In this document: positions 1 through 5,066 of the stretch, in pieces | Numbering within the stretch: the stretch's first letter is position 1 | Layout: every line of letters begins with the position of its first letter | Origin: Desulfobacterales bacterium C00003060 | GTDB lineage: Bacteria; Desulfobacterota; Desulfobacteria; Desulfobacterales; C00003060 | Length of the DNA: 5,066 nucleotides | NCBI GenBank assembly: GCA_001751085.1 | Contig: MAXP01000243.1 | Location: forward strand, 1-5,066 | Reading direction: 5' to 3' | Position numbers and translations under genes: made by a program | The notes under the pieces: generated by a model | The model's input: only the letters and a program-made list of their open reading frames with translations | Database searches by the model: none | What the model was told of the DNA's origin: nothing

Positions 1-189
1 CTGGTTGCTGGTTGCTGGTTACTGGTTGCTGGTTGCTGGTTGCTGGTTGCTGGTTGCTGGTTACTCGTTGCTGGTTACTGGTTGCTGGTTGCTCGTTGCT
101 GGTTACTGCTTACTGCCTACTGCTTACTGCCTACTGCCTACTGCTTACTGCCTACTGCCTACTCGTTGCTGGTTGCTGGTTACTCGTTT
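1..189. repeat. Heptanucleotide tandem repeat array, 27 units, no indels
   Basis: Twenty-seven consecutive 7-base units fill positions 1-189 without an inserted or lost base, and the array is probably cut by the left edge. Unit counts are CTGGTTG 10, CTGGTTA 5, CTCGTTG 3, CTGCTTA 3, CTGCCTA 5 and a final CTCGTTT 1. Bases 1, 2 and 6 never change; variation is limited to bases 3, 4, 5 and 7. Units are grouped: 1-15 are the GGTT/CGTT kind, 16-23 (106-161) are all CTGCYTA, and 24-27 return to the first kind. Units 18-20 and 21-23 are identical 21-base blocks, a sign of duplication by slippage or unequal crossover. The plus strand has no stop in any frame, so it gives spurious leucine-rich open frames; the minus strand has many stops. 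The array begins 9 bases past the stop codon of the sensor gene. Short heptamer repeats of this general style (STRRs) are known in cyanobacteria; function is unknown. Confidence 0.97.
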
Positions 190-198
190 CAACCTGGG

Positions 199-996
199 CT
201 ACAGTCTCTTGTGAGAAGGCTTCTCAGGTTTGCGGTCAGTTCGCCTAAGGCTTTTCTGCATCTCCCGAAAGGCATCAGTCAGCTCCCCCACCTCATCCTT
301 TGATCTGCTGACCGGTATTTCCTGGCTCAGGTCTCCTCTAGTTATTGCTCTTGCAGCCTTGGTAAGCCTTTCTATAGGGATTATAACCATATGGTGCAAG
401 AGGCTCATGATTAACCAGATAACCAATACCAGGGAGATGAGGAACTCTATGGCCATTTTATTGCGATGCGCCCTTATCTTCTCCTTTATGGGCTCCCAGA
501 CAAATCCTGCCGTTAATACCCCTAAGATCTTGTTTTCACTTCCATGACACTTATGACACACTTTTTCATTGAGGACGGGCATTGCGTATCGAAATATCTG
601 TTCGCCTTCACGCATCTCCAGACCCTTTACCAATGATCGGGTTCGCAGGGCCTCCTTGGTAATCTCAGATCGAGTAACCCGGTTGATTAACTTCCGTTTG
701 CCACTATGTTTGATTAGACCGGTTGGATCACAGAGATGCACCACGCGAAGATCCTTCAATGCATTCACTCTCTCCAGTATCTCCTGCACATCTTCCATCT
801 CCCCATCGAGCATGGGGTATTCTATGCTCTTCATCACCGTATCGCTGATGTCCAGAGCCTTGGTTTTTTCCTCGTCTAAAAAGGCCTTTTCACTTGACAT
901 TATATCCATATAGGCATGAATACCCATTGTTACAATTAGGACCAGACCTACCCCTAATATCAATTTGGTTCTTAAACTGTGGAATAGCGTGTTCAT
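199..996 (-). CDS. Membrane heme-c sensor protein with HAMP domain and no output domain
   Basis: A 265-residue inner-membrane sensor. Residues 11-30 form a first membrane segment, and about 31-182 a periplasmic sensor region. That region holds a single c-type heme site, CHKCH, at residues 147-151, inside the context Pro-Val-Leu-Asn-Glu...CHGSENK...LGVL that is typical of heme-binding (Tll0287/DUF3365-like) sensor domains of anaerobes. A second membrane segment covers about 183-206. A HAMP linker at about 201-254 has the conserved Pro207 and the DEVGEL motif at 234-239. The protein then ends with a short basic tail. In this family HAMP normally passes the signal to a histidine kinase, cyclase or chemotaxis domain; none follows here, and the repeat array starts 9 bases after the TAG stop. 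The ATG at 994-996 has AAAGGGA four bases upstream. The gene lies 15 bases after the tetraheme cytochrome gene on the same strand, so the two are probably co-transcribed. It could be a true stand-alone sensor or a kinase truncated at the array. Heme and HAMP assignment is firm; the ligand is unknown. Confidence 0.9.
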   Translation of the reverse strand: MNTLFHSLRTKLILGVGLVLIVTMGIHAYMDIMSSEKAFLDEEKTKALDISDTVMKSIEYPMLDGEMEDVQEILERVNALKDLRVVHLCDPTGLIKHSGKRKLINRVTRSEITKEALRTRSLVKGLEMREGEQIFRYAMPVLNEKVCHKCHGSENKILGVLTAGFVWEPIKEKIRAHRNKMAIEFLISLVLVIWLIMSLLHHMVIIPIERLTKAARAITRGDLSQEIPVSRSKDEVGELTDAFREMQKSLRRTDRKPEKPSHKRL

Positions 997-1011
997 ATCA
1001 TCCCTTTAATA

Positions 1012-1467
1012 TTAGTATTCTCTGTGCCCGTGCGTATTGTGGCATTCAGTACACAAATTTCTGGGGATACTTAAAGTCTTCTTTTTCTCCTCCCTCGTGG
1101 TCGCTTTAATGTGAAGGCTAGCCGGGCCATGACATGTCTCACATTGGACATTCGTGAGATGCGGGGTCTTATCCACACTTACAAATCCTCCTGGGGCAGC
1201 ATATCCTGTGGTATGGCATGGGAGACATTGTTGATCGTGCTCTCTACCTCTCATCTCCAATATGCGAAAGTTTCTGGAACGTTTGAACCCACCATATGCC
1301 TCAACTAATGCGGCGTGGCATGGCTTACATTTATCCCATCCCACAAAGACTGCCTGTTCTTTCTCCTCTTCAGCAAAGGCCCCGGAAACTGGAAACCAAA
1401 GACAACAGAAATAAACCAGTGCGCACGTCATTATGAGCATAAACGCAATATCTATCCTCTCTTTCAT
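1012..1467 (-). CDS. Periplasmic tetraheme cytochrome c (cytochrome c554-like)
   Basis: A 151-residue exported multiheme cytochrome. An N-terminal hydrophobic stretch (residues 6-26) ends in an Ala-Phe-Ala signal peptidase site, so the mature protein likely starts near residue 33. Four CxxCH heme-c sites follow: CKPCH 47-51, CLPCH 81-85, CETCH 109-113 and CTECH 139-143. Five other histidines (77, 103, 119, 146, 148) could supply sixth ligands for low-spin bis-His hemes. The phrase FVGWDKCKPCH near the start and CETCHGPASLH in the middle resemble the cytochrome c554 family of small electron carriers in anaerobes. I chose the ATG at 1465-1467 because GAGGAGGAGG lies directly upstream (1470-1479); the longer frame begins with a TTG at 1485 that precedes this site. 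The gene is followed 15 bases later by the heme-sensor gene. It probably carries electrons in the periplasm; its partner enzyme is not in the window. Its family is clear, its exact pathway is not. Confidence 0.93.
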   Translation of the reverse strand: MKERIDIAFMLIMTCALVYFCCLWFPVSGAFAEEEKEQAVFVGWDKCKPCHAALVEAYGGFKRSRNFRILEMRGREHDQQCLPCHTTGYAAPGGFVSVDKTPHLTNVQCETCHGPASLHIKATTREEKKKTLSIPRNLCTECHNTHGHREY

Positions 1468-1504
1468 TGCCTCCTCCTCAATCAAGATACCACCGAATAG
1501 TTGA

Positions 1505-1545
1505 ACCTATGCGGTTAGCCGGGCAACCGGCTTAACCGCACAGGT
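1505..1545. repeat. Inverted repeat with 4-base loop upstream of the cytochrome operon
   Basis: The left arm at 1505-1522 (ACCTATGCGGTTAGCCGG) pairs with the right arm at 1527-1545, with one mismatch and one bulged base. The loop is GCAA (1523-1526), closed by GCCGG/CCGGC. On plus-strand RNA this would be a GNRA-type tetraloop. No T-run follows on either strand, so it is not a standard intrinsic terminator. The minus-strand TAATAT at 1548-1553 would put the transcription start of the cytochrome genes about at the edge of this dyad, so it could be an operator or a 5'-leader hairpin. No good -35 was seen. The structure is clear; the role is inference. Confidence 0.8.
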
Positions 1546-1903
1546 CCATATTATCCGGCATGTAACGACTACAGCCCATTGCCACGGGCTTTCGTGAAAC
1601 TTGCAGGATGATTGTCACTTCTCTAATAACCAAACGTACGTCAATTGTAAATGGGGAAAAGGATCGGAATGTAATGTGTCAGCACCGGGCACGGCCATGA
1701 ATACATCCGGTCTATAACTTCAGACCACAGGCAGGACAACATTATCAAAAGCACATTCGAGGAGGCTAATATATTCTTTCTCGCTCCATTTGGCAGGAAA
1801 GTGGGCTAAGGGCTCGCATAGAAATAACTGTATCTTCTCAATAACCTGAGCCGACAGGTGGTTAAATCTGGAAATGTCTGACTGTCTGAGCGCATAAGCG
1901 AGC

Positions 1904-1965
1904 CCTAACCCTCCCCCTTTCCGCCAAAAAAAACGGCGGATCTTCGACAAGGGGGTAGGCTTAGG
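1904..1965. repeat. Composite imperfect palindrome downstream of the Usp genes
   Basis: The outer arms CCTAACCCTCCCCCTT (1904-1919) and 1949-1965 pair over about 15 bases with one mismatch and one bulge. Inside is a second hairpin, CCGCC (1921-1925) with GGCGG (1935-1939), around a loop of eight A plus one C. On the minus strand it begins 12 bases after the TAA stop of the second Usp gene, where a terminator or mRNA-stabilising hairpin would sit. No T-run follows it, although the minus-strand inner loop is T8. The minus strand also carries GGGGG, GGG and GGG runs close together. It resembles REP- or MITE-like dispersed palindromes; copy number elsewhere is unknown. Confidence 0.75.
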
Positions 1966-1977
1966 TCTACGTATTTA

Positions 1978-2433
1978 TTAAAGCTTCATTCTGTGGGAAT
2001 TGACAGTCAAGACCGGCACAGAAGCGTTCTTGATCACTTGATCAGCCACACTGCCCATCAGGGTACGGTCCAGGCCCTTTCTGCCGTGGGTACCCATGAC
2101 GATCAAGTCAATGCCCTTTTCATCGGTAAACTTCACAATCTCCTCTGCCGGATCCCCGACAACTACTTTGGTATCGAGATTAGAAAAACCCTTCAGGTGT
2201 TTGTCGCAAAAAACCTGCATCTTGTTCTCTCCAGCGCGGGCAATCTCGTCAACGGTCTTCATCAATAAATCGCGAGGAACTTCAATCGTCGTCAGGTAAG
2301 ATATATCTTTTACCACATACAGCAGATGAAGTTTTGCGTCAAATTTTTGAGCCATTTCGAGTGCAAAAGGAAAAACTTTTTCGGAACAATCTGAAAAGTC
2401 AACAGGAAAAACTATGTTCTTAAATGGTTTCAT
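1978..2433 (-). CDS. Universal stress protein, UspA family (second of pair)
   Basis: A 151-residue cytoplasmic single-domain Usp protein, the usual length. The beta-1 strand NIVFPVDFS (6-14) carries the conserved Asp12, GDPAEEIV sits at 93-100, and the ATP-binding pattern Gly-2x-Gly-9x-Gly-Ser is complete at 114-128, followed by VPVLTV. The full nucleotide motif places it in the ATP-binding class of Usp proteins, which usually act as dimers in stress survival. I chose the ATG at 2431-2433 because AAGGAGG (2439-2445) lies five bases upstream and family members start this way; a longer frame begins at 2457 and would run through that site. The gene lies 73 bases after the other Usp gene, probably in the same transcript, and no convincing promoter was seen in the gap. 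The two proteins share the GDPA and MGTHGRKGL motifs but differ widely elsewhere, so they are old paralogs rather than a fresh duplication. Confidence 0.94.
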   Translation of the reverse strand: MKPFKNIVFPVDFSDCSEKVFPFALEMAQKFDAKLHLLYVVKDISYLTTIEVPRDLLMKTVDEIARAGENKMQVFCDKHLKGFSNLDTKVVVGDPAEEIVKFTDEKGIDLIVMGTHGRKGLDRTLMGSVADQVIKNASVPVLTVNSHRMKL

Positions 2434-2506
2434 GGTGCCCTCCTTCTCTTTCTGCATAGTTGCTTTTTCATTTCAATGATATGCCCATTGTCCAATCTAA
2501 AAAAAG

Positions 2507-2965
2507 CTATTCAACCCTATAAGGATTAACAATCATCACAGGAACGGGGGCTCTTTTCACCACATTCTCGGCCACGCTCCCAAAAATCGTGTGTTCCAAC
2601 CCCTTACGGCCATGCGTTCCCATGACCACCATGTCTATCCCCTCTGACTCAACGGCTTTCAGAATCTCGTTGGCCGGGTCTCCAGAAACGATCCTTTTCT
2701 GAAAGCTCGAGATGTGTTCGCCAAGGGCGGATTCCTCAAAAAAACTGTCCAAGGCCTTTTCAGCCCCTTCTAAGGCTTGTTTTTGAAATACATCCATAGA
2801 ACCATGAGGAATGTACCCTTTGCCCCACTTGTGAAGGTCCTGTACCACATGAAGCAGATAAATCATGCTGTCACATTTCTCAGAAACCGACAGCACATAA
2901 GGCAGAACTTTTAACGAGTTTTCTGTCAAATCACAAGGGAACAGAACCTTTCTTATCTCCGGCAT
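2507..2965 (-). CDS. Universal stress protein, UspA family (first of pair)
   Basis: A 152-residue cytoplasmic Usp protein. The first strand RKVLFPCDLT (5-14) has Asp12 preceded by Cys11 where the paralog has valine. SGDPANEI is at 94-101, and MGTHGRKGL leads into the complete ATP-binding pattern Gly116-2x-Gly119-9x-Gly129-Ser130, ending with VPVMIVNPYR. The ATG at 2963-2965 is supported by TGGAGGTGA six bases upstream (2972-2980). A promoter-like TTGACA/GATAAG pair lies about 30 bases upstream, making this the first gene of a two-Usp operon. A run of seven T immediately follows the stop codon on the minus strand, but only a weak stem precedes it, so read-through into the second Usp gene is likely. 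It sits downstream of hsp20, which suggests a stress-response cluster. Family assignment is firm; the specific stress is unknown. Confidence 0.95.
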   Translation of the reverse strand: MPEIRKVLFPCDLTENSLKVLPYVLSVSEKCDSMIYLLHVVQDLHKWGKGYIPHGSMDVFQKQALEGAEKALDSFFEESALGEHISSFQKRIVSGDPANEILKAVESEGIDMVVMGTHGRKGLEHTIFGSVAENVVKRAPVPVMIVNPYRVE

Positions 2966-3001
2966 AGCCTTTCACCTCCATTTTTTCCAAAAACAAATCA
3001 A

Positions 3002-3031
3002 CTTATCCAAACGACCTAAACGGTCTGTCAA
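3002..3031 (-). promoter_or_regulatory. Likely sigma-70-type promoter for the Usp pair
   Basis: On the minus strand a perfect TTGACA (3026-3031) is followed after 18 bases by GATAAG (3002-3007), which matches TATAAT at four of six positions. Transcription would start near 2995, giving a leader of about 30 bases before the ATG at 2965. The spacer holds a short dyad, GACC-gttta-GGTC, that could be a regulator site. The motif match is seen; activity is inferred. Confidence 0.55.
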
Positions 3032-3085
3032 CGTAGCCATAATACTTACGTCCTGTGTTGGTGCCTGGGAAGGCCCGTTGTGAGA

Positions 3086-3529
3086 TCATTTAACCTTGAT
3101 CTCTATCTCTTTTTTCTTCGCCTCCTCAGCTTTGGGAAGCGTTACTTCCAGGACACCCTTGTCAAAGGTCGCCTGAACTTTGTCAACTTGTACGTCCACT
3201 GGCAGGTGGAATGACCTTTGGAAAGTCCCGCTGTATCTCTCGCAACTGTAATAGTGCTCGTCTTTGTCCTCCTCTTCCTTTGTCTTCTCACCTTTGATAG
3301 TCAGGACGTCACCCGAGACACTGACGTTTATGTCTTTCGCTTCCAAACCAGGCAACTCGGCCTTGATGAGAAGCTTGTCCTTGGTTTCCGAAACGTCGAC
3401 CGACGGTAGCCAGTCCTGTGAAACAAGTCTGGGAAAAGGTCTCTCGCCAAAAAATCGGTTCCAGAGCTTGTCCATTTCGCTACGAAGCGAAGCGAGCTCA
3501 CCAAACGGTTTCCATGGGACCAGATCCAT
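3086..3529 (-). CDS. hsp20: Small heat shock protein, Hsp20/alpha-crystallin family
   Basis: A 147-residue ATP-independent holdase chaperone that binds unfolding proteins in the cytoplasm and forms oligomers. The N-terminal arm (1-38) has the common bacterial pattern WKPFGEL...MDKLWNRFFGE. The alpha-crystallin domain spans about 39-134, with WLPSVDVSE (40-48), KAELPG (56-61), LTIKGEK (76-82), the loop SGTFQRSFHLP (100-110) and the signature GVLEVTLPK (125-133). The C-terminal tail carries an I-x-I type motif, IEI (142-144), used for oligomer contacts. I chose the ATG at 3527-3529 because AAAGGAGGT (3537-3545) lies seven bases upstream; the same frame stays open to 3697, but that extension is not Hsp20-like. 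No CIRCE element was seen upstream. It is followed by the two Usp genes on the same strand and diverges from the MFS gene. Confidence 0.96.
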   Translation of the reverse strand: MDLVPWKPFGELASLRSEMDKLWNRFFGERPFPRLVSQDWLPSVDVSETKDKLLIKAELPGLEAKDINVSVSGDVLTIKGEKTKEEEDKDEHYYSCERYSGTFQRSFHLPVDVQVDKVQATFDKGVLEVTLPKAEEAKKKEIEIKVK

Positions 3530-3810
3530 ACGAACTACCTCCTTTCTTGTGTACCACCGTGATGTTAATGAACTTCCAGTCCAGACAAAATGCCCTGATA
3601 CCTTCCATTTTTGTTCCATATCACACCAGCCACCAGATGCAATCGCTTTTTTACCAGGGTACGGATATTTTGTATGTCTTCGGTTAACCGAAGACATACG
3701 ATATCTTACCCTGACACCGAATAAAAAATACGGTTTACGTCAATCAGCATAAAATGGTAAAGGCATCTGAATCTATGATTTTAAGGCTTGGGAAAGGATG
3801 TTGCAAAACC
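3530..3810. promoter_or_regulatory. Divergent intergenic region between hsp20 and the MFS gene
   Basis: This 281-base stretch must carry the promoters of both genes. It holds the hsp20 ribosome site (3537-3545), the large inverted repeat at 3655-3713, and an A-rich stretch at 3720-3730. I saw no promoter with two good boxes: CTGACA (3711-3716) on the plus strand lacks a good -10, and minus-strand candidates upstream of hsp20 have poor boxes or spacing. No CIRCE (TTAGCACTC dyad) is present. If MFS translation starts at 3754 or 3775, the last part of this region is coding. Confidence 0.5.
3655..3713. repeat. 59-base hyphenated inverted repeat with perfect 28-base core
   Basis: The core at 3672-3699 is a perfect palindrome: GTATGTCTTCGGTT followed directly by its reverse complement. 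Pairing resumes outward: GATAT (3664-3668) with ATATC (3701-3705), then CAGGGTA (3655-3661) with TACCCTG (3707-3713), separated by small unpaired bases (ttt against g; cg against t). That makes 26 base pairs in all. It lies between the divergent hsp20 and MFS genes, about 126 bases upstream of the hsp20 ATG and 97 upstream of the chosen MFS ATG. No T-run follows on either side, so it is not a plain terminator. It may be an operator, a cruciform-forming site, or a remnant of a small mobile palindrome. Confidence 0.93.
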
Positions 3811-4995
3811 ATGTCACCATCACCACACGTTGAGAACAGTTTTTCTGCCAAATTTCAGACGGGACAGGTGCTGACTGTTGCCAGTGGGCACTTCGTCCAT
3901 GATGTGTTCACCAGTTTTCTCGCCCCATGGCTCCCCCTCCTCATCAAGAAACTCAGCCTTTCCCTGACCTTGGCGGGCTCATTGACCATATTCATACGCA
4001 TCCCCTCCTTATTGAACCCACTTATCGGTGTGGTGGCCGATCGCATCGACATGCGATACATGATAATTGCCGCGCCGGCGGTGACAGCCGTGTGCATGAG
4101 CCTCATTGGGCTTGCAGCGAGCTACTGGATGGTGTGCCTGTTGCTCTTTGTAACCGGCATCAGTGCTGCTGTATTTCACGTACCGGCACCAGTGATGATT
4201 GCACGGGTCTCCGGCCCCCAGGTCGGAAAAGGGATGAGCTTCTTTATGGCAGCCGGCGAATTTGCCCGGACGGTTGGCCCTCTGGTTGCAGTCGCCGCCG
4301 TCTCGCTGTGGGGGTTTGAGGGCACCTATCCGGTAATGATCATTGGGCTGGTTGCCTCTGGTTTGCTGTACTGGCGGCTCAGGCATGCCACAGTACATAG
4401 TAAACGAAGGCATCACAGTTCGGTTGTGAAAACCTGGCAAGCCATGCAACATGTGATGATCCCTTTAATCTGTCTTGTGGTGGCTCGCGCGTTGATGGTT
4501 GCCTCGCTCACTGCTTTTTTGCCCACCTACATGGCGGCTGAAGGAAAAAGTTTGTGGATGGGGGGCACTTCCTTGGCCGTTCTCGAATTTGCCGGCGCCC
4601 TTGGCACTCTGACTGCCGGTACAGTGAGTGACCGTTTGGGACGCCGGTTCGTACTCCTGACTGCCATGATTGCCTCTCCTGCTCTTATGCTCGTCTTTCT
4701 CGTAACCCACACGTGGCTGGTCTTTGCTGTCCTGGCGTTGTTAGGGTTAACGGTCTTTGCCGCAGCCCCCGTGATGCTGGCCATTGTCCAGGATCATGCC
4801 CACGGCATGCGAGCCACGGCCAACGGGATCTATATGGGGATCAATTTTCTGATAGTATCAGGAGTCACAGTACTTGGCGGGTGGCTGGGAGACATAATAG
4901 GGCTTCGTGCAGCTTTTGCCTGGAGCGCAGTGCTGGCCTTGGCTGGAGTTCCTGTCATCTATTTCCTTCCCCGGCACACAATGCAGAATAAATAG
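3811..4995 (+). CDS. MFS transporter, probably fosmidomycin-resistance (Fsr)-like drug efflux
   Basis: A 394-residue inner-membrane protein (413 if started at 3754) with about 12 hydrophobic segments. In the numbering from 3811, MFS motif A occurs in both halves: GVVADRIDMR at 73-82 after TM2 and GTVSDRLGRR at 270-279 after TM8. A basic, histidine-containing cytoplasmic loop at about 190-210 separates the halves. The TM4-TM5 region, with AAVFHVP...GKGMSFFMAAGE...GPL, recalls Fsr-type exporters, where FHP...S.F...G...GPL is typical. Export by proton antiport is the family rule; the substrate here is unknown. Three in-frame starts are possible: 3754 has no ribosome site, 3775 has AAAGG 11 bases away, and 3811 has GGAAAGGA (3791-3798) 12 bases away. 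I chose 3811 because it leaves a normal short tail before the first helix. The gene is transcribed away from hsp20. Its sequence looks GC-richer (63 percent in 4201-4260 against 38 percent in 2401-2460), which may mean separate origin. Confidence 0.88.
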   Translation: MSPSPHVENSFSAKFQTGQVLTVASGHFVHDVFTSFLAPWLPLLIKKLSLSLTLAGSLTIFIRIPSLLNPLIGVVADRIDMRYMIIAAPAVTAVCMSLIGLAASYWMVCLLLFVTGISAAVFHVPAPVMIARVSGPQVGKGMSFFMAAGEFARTVGPLVAVAAVSLWGFEGTYPVMIIGLVASGLLYWRLRHATVHSKRRHHSSVVKTWQAMQHVMIPLICLVVARALMVASLTAFLPTYMAAEGKSLWMGGTSLAVLEFAGALGTLTAGTVSDRLGRRFVLLTAMIASPALMLVFLVTHTWLVFAVLALLGLTVFAAAPVMLAIVQDHAHGMRATANGIYMGINFLIVSGVTVLGGWLGDIIGLRAAFAWSAVLALAGVPVIYFLPRHTMQNK

Positions 4996-5024
4996 GCAAT
5001 ATTAGGCATCTTTCAAAATCGAGC

Positions 5025-5046
5025 AAAAGTAGTTTACACTTTTTTC
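5025..5046 (+). terminator. Possible weak intrinsic terminator after the MFS gene
   Basis: About 30 bases past the TAG stop, AAAAGT (5025-5030) can pair with ACTTTT (5038-5043), and the T-run extends to 5045. The stem is short and AT-rich with a seven-base loop, so it is weak. The rest of 4996-5066 shows no gene. Confidence 0.25.
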
Positions 5047-5066
5047 GAAATGAAGGCCGGGTTTCA

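Larger units (their letters stand above)
1468..1977. other. 510-base intergenic region with two inverted repeats, no supported gene
   Basis: This gap separates the Usp pair from the cytochrome operon. It contains the cytochrome ribosome site, the inverted repeat 1505-1545, a possible -10 element TAATAT on the minus strand (1548-1553), an imperfect dyad at 1573-1590 (AGCCC...GGGCT), a short TTTCGTGAAA dyad at 1590-1599, and the composite palindrome 1904-1965. A minus-strand open frame at 1720-1950 (76 codons) starts with TTG inside that palindrome, has no ribosome site and shows no recognisable domain, so I do not call it a gene. No RNA gene was recognised. Confidence 0.7.

Noticed and set aside
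1..189. CRISPR array
   Set aside because: Units are contiguous 7-base repeats with no spacers, and no cas-like gene is in the window.
5..303. Three overlapping plus-strand open frames with [11 protein letters not shown] repeated peptides
   Set aside because: They are produced by the heptamer array, whose units contain no stop in any plus-strand frame; all three frames give the same seven-residue cycle, and there is no ribosome site.
1468..1485. Six-residue N-terminal extension of the cytochrome from a TTG at 1485
   Set aside because: The extension would translate through the strong GAGGAGGAGG ribosome site that serves the ATG at 1465-1467.
1720..1950. Minus-strand 76-codon open frame in the large gap
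   Set aside because: It starts with TTG inside a palindrome, has no ribosome site, no in-frame ATG after it and no recognisable domain. A gene remnant cannot be excluded.
2031..2046. TGATCA-TTGATCA repeat as a regulatory box
   Set aside because: It lies within the conserved coding region of the second Usp and encodes normal family residues.
2434..2457. Eight-residue N-terminal extension of the second Usp from the ATG at 2457
   Set aside because: The AAGGAGG site at 2439-2445 lies inside it, and Usp proteins normally start at the MKPFKNI-type segment.
3530..3660. CIRCE, ROSE-type or fourU thermosensor upstream of hsp20
   Set aside because: No TTAGCACTC dyad is present and no CCTCC-like segment that would mask the ribosome site was found; the only TTTT tract nearby is too weak a case.
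3530..3697. 56-residue N-terminal extension of Hsp20
   Set aside because: It begins inside the palindrome, is not like Hsp20, and runs over the AAAGGAGGT ribosome site of the normal start.
3894..4991. Several long open frames in other frames across the MFS gene, on both strands
   Set aside because: They lie wholly inside the MFS frame, have low-complexity or polar compositions without domains, and lack ribosome sites.

Overview
The window looks like a piece of a chromosome from an anaerobic or microaerophilic Gram-negative bacterium. A deltaproteobacterial (Desulfobacterota-like) source is the best guess. The basis is a tetraheme c-type cytochrome next to a heme-c membrane sensor, tandem UspA proteins with an Hsp20, strong GGAGG-type ribosome sites and moderate GC content. 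The taxonomic guess is inference; there is no rRNA or marker gene here.

Layout. Positions 1-189 are an uninterrupted array of 27 seven-base repeats that runs off the left edge. Next come two minus-strand genes 15 bases apart. Upstream lies a tetraheme cytochrome c (1012-1467), and after it a two-TM, heme-binding sensor protein that ends right after its HAMP domain (199-996), 9 bases from the repeat array. Positions 1468-1977 form a 510-base gap with no supported gene. It holds two large inverted repeats, one over the likely cytochrome promoter (1505-1545) and one just past the end of the universal stress genes (1904-1965). Two minus-strand universal stress proteins follow (1978-2433 and 2507-2965), with a good sigma-70-like promoter at 3002-3031. 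Then comes a minus-strand small heat shock protein, Hsp20 (3086-3529). The space between hsp20 and the plus-strand gene holds a striking 59-base inverted repeat with a perfect 28-base core (3655-3713). A plus-strand 12-TM MFS transporter related to the fosmidomycin-resistance (Fsr) group fills 3811-4995. The last 71 bases are non-coding and may hold a weak terminator.

How the genes fit together. The cytochrome and sensor probably form one periplasmic electron-transfer and redox-sensing unit. The sensor has no output domain, so it would need a partner elsewhere. Hsp20 and the two Usp proteins make a small cytoplasmic stress cluster on the same strand. The MFS gene is transcribed away from it, is GC-richer in the stretch sampled, and may be a separate acquisition.

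Starts were revised for three genes where an internal ATG has a far better ribosome site than the longest open frame (cytochrome, second Usp, Hsp20). No CRISPR, tRNA, rRNA, integrase or transposase gene was seen. No convincing new multi-gene system is present. The most unusual items are the heptamer array, the output-less heme sensor beside it, and the three large inverted repeats.
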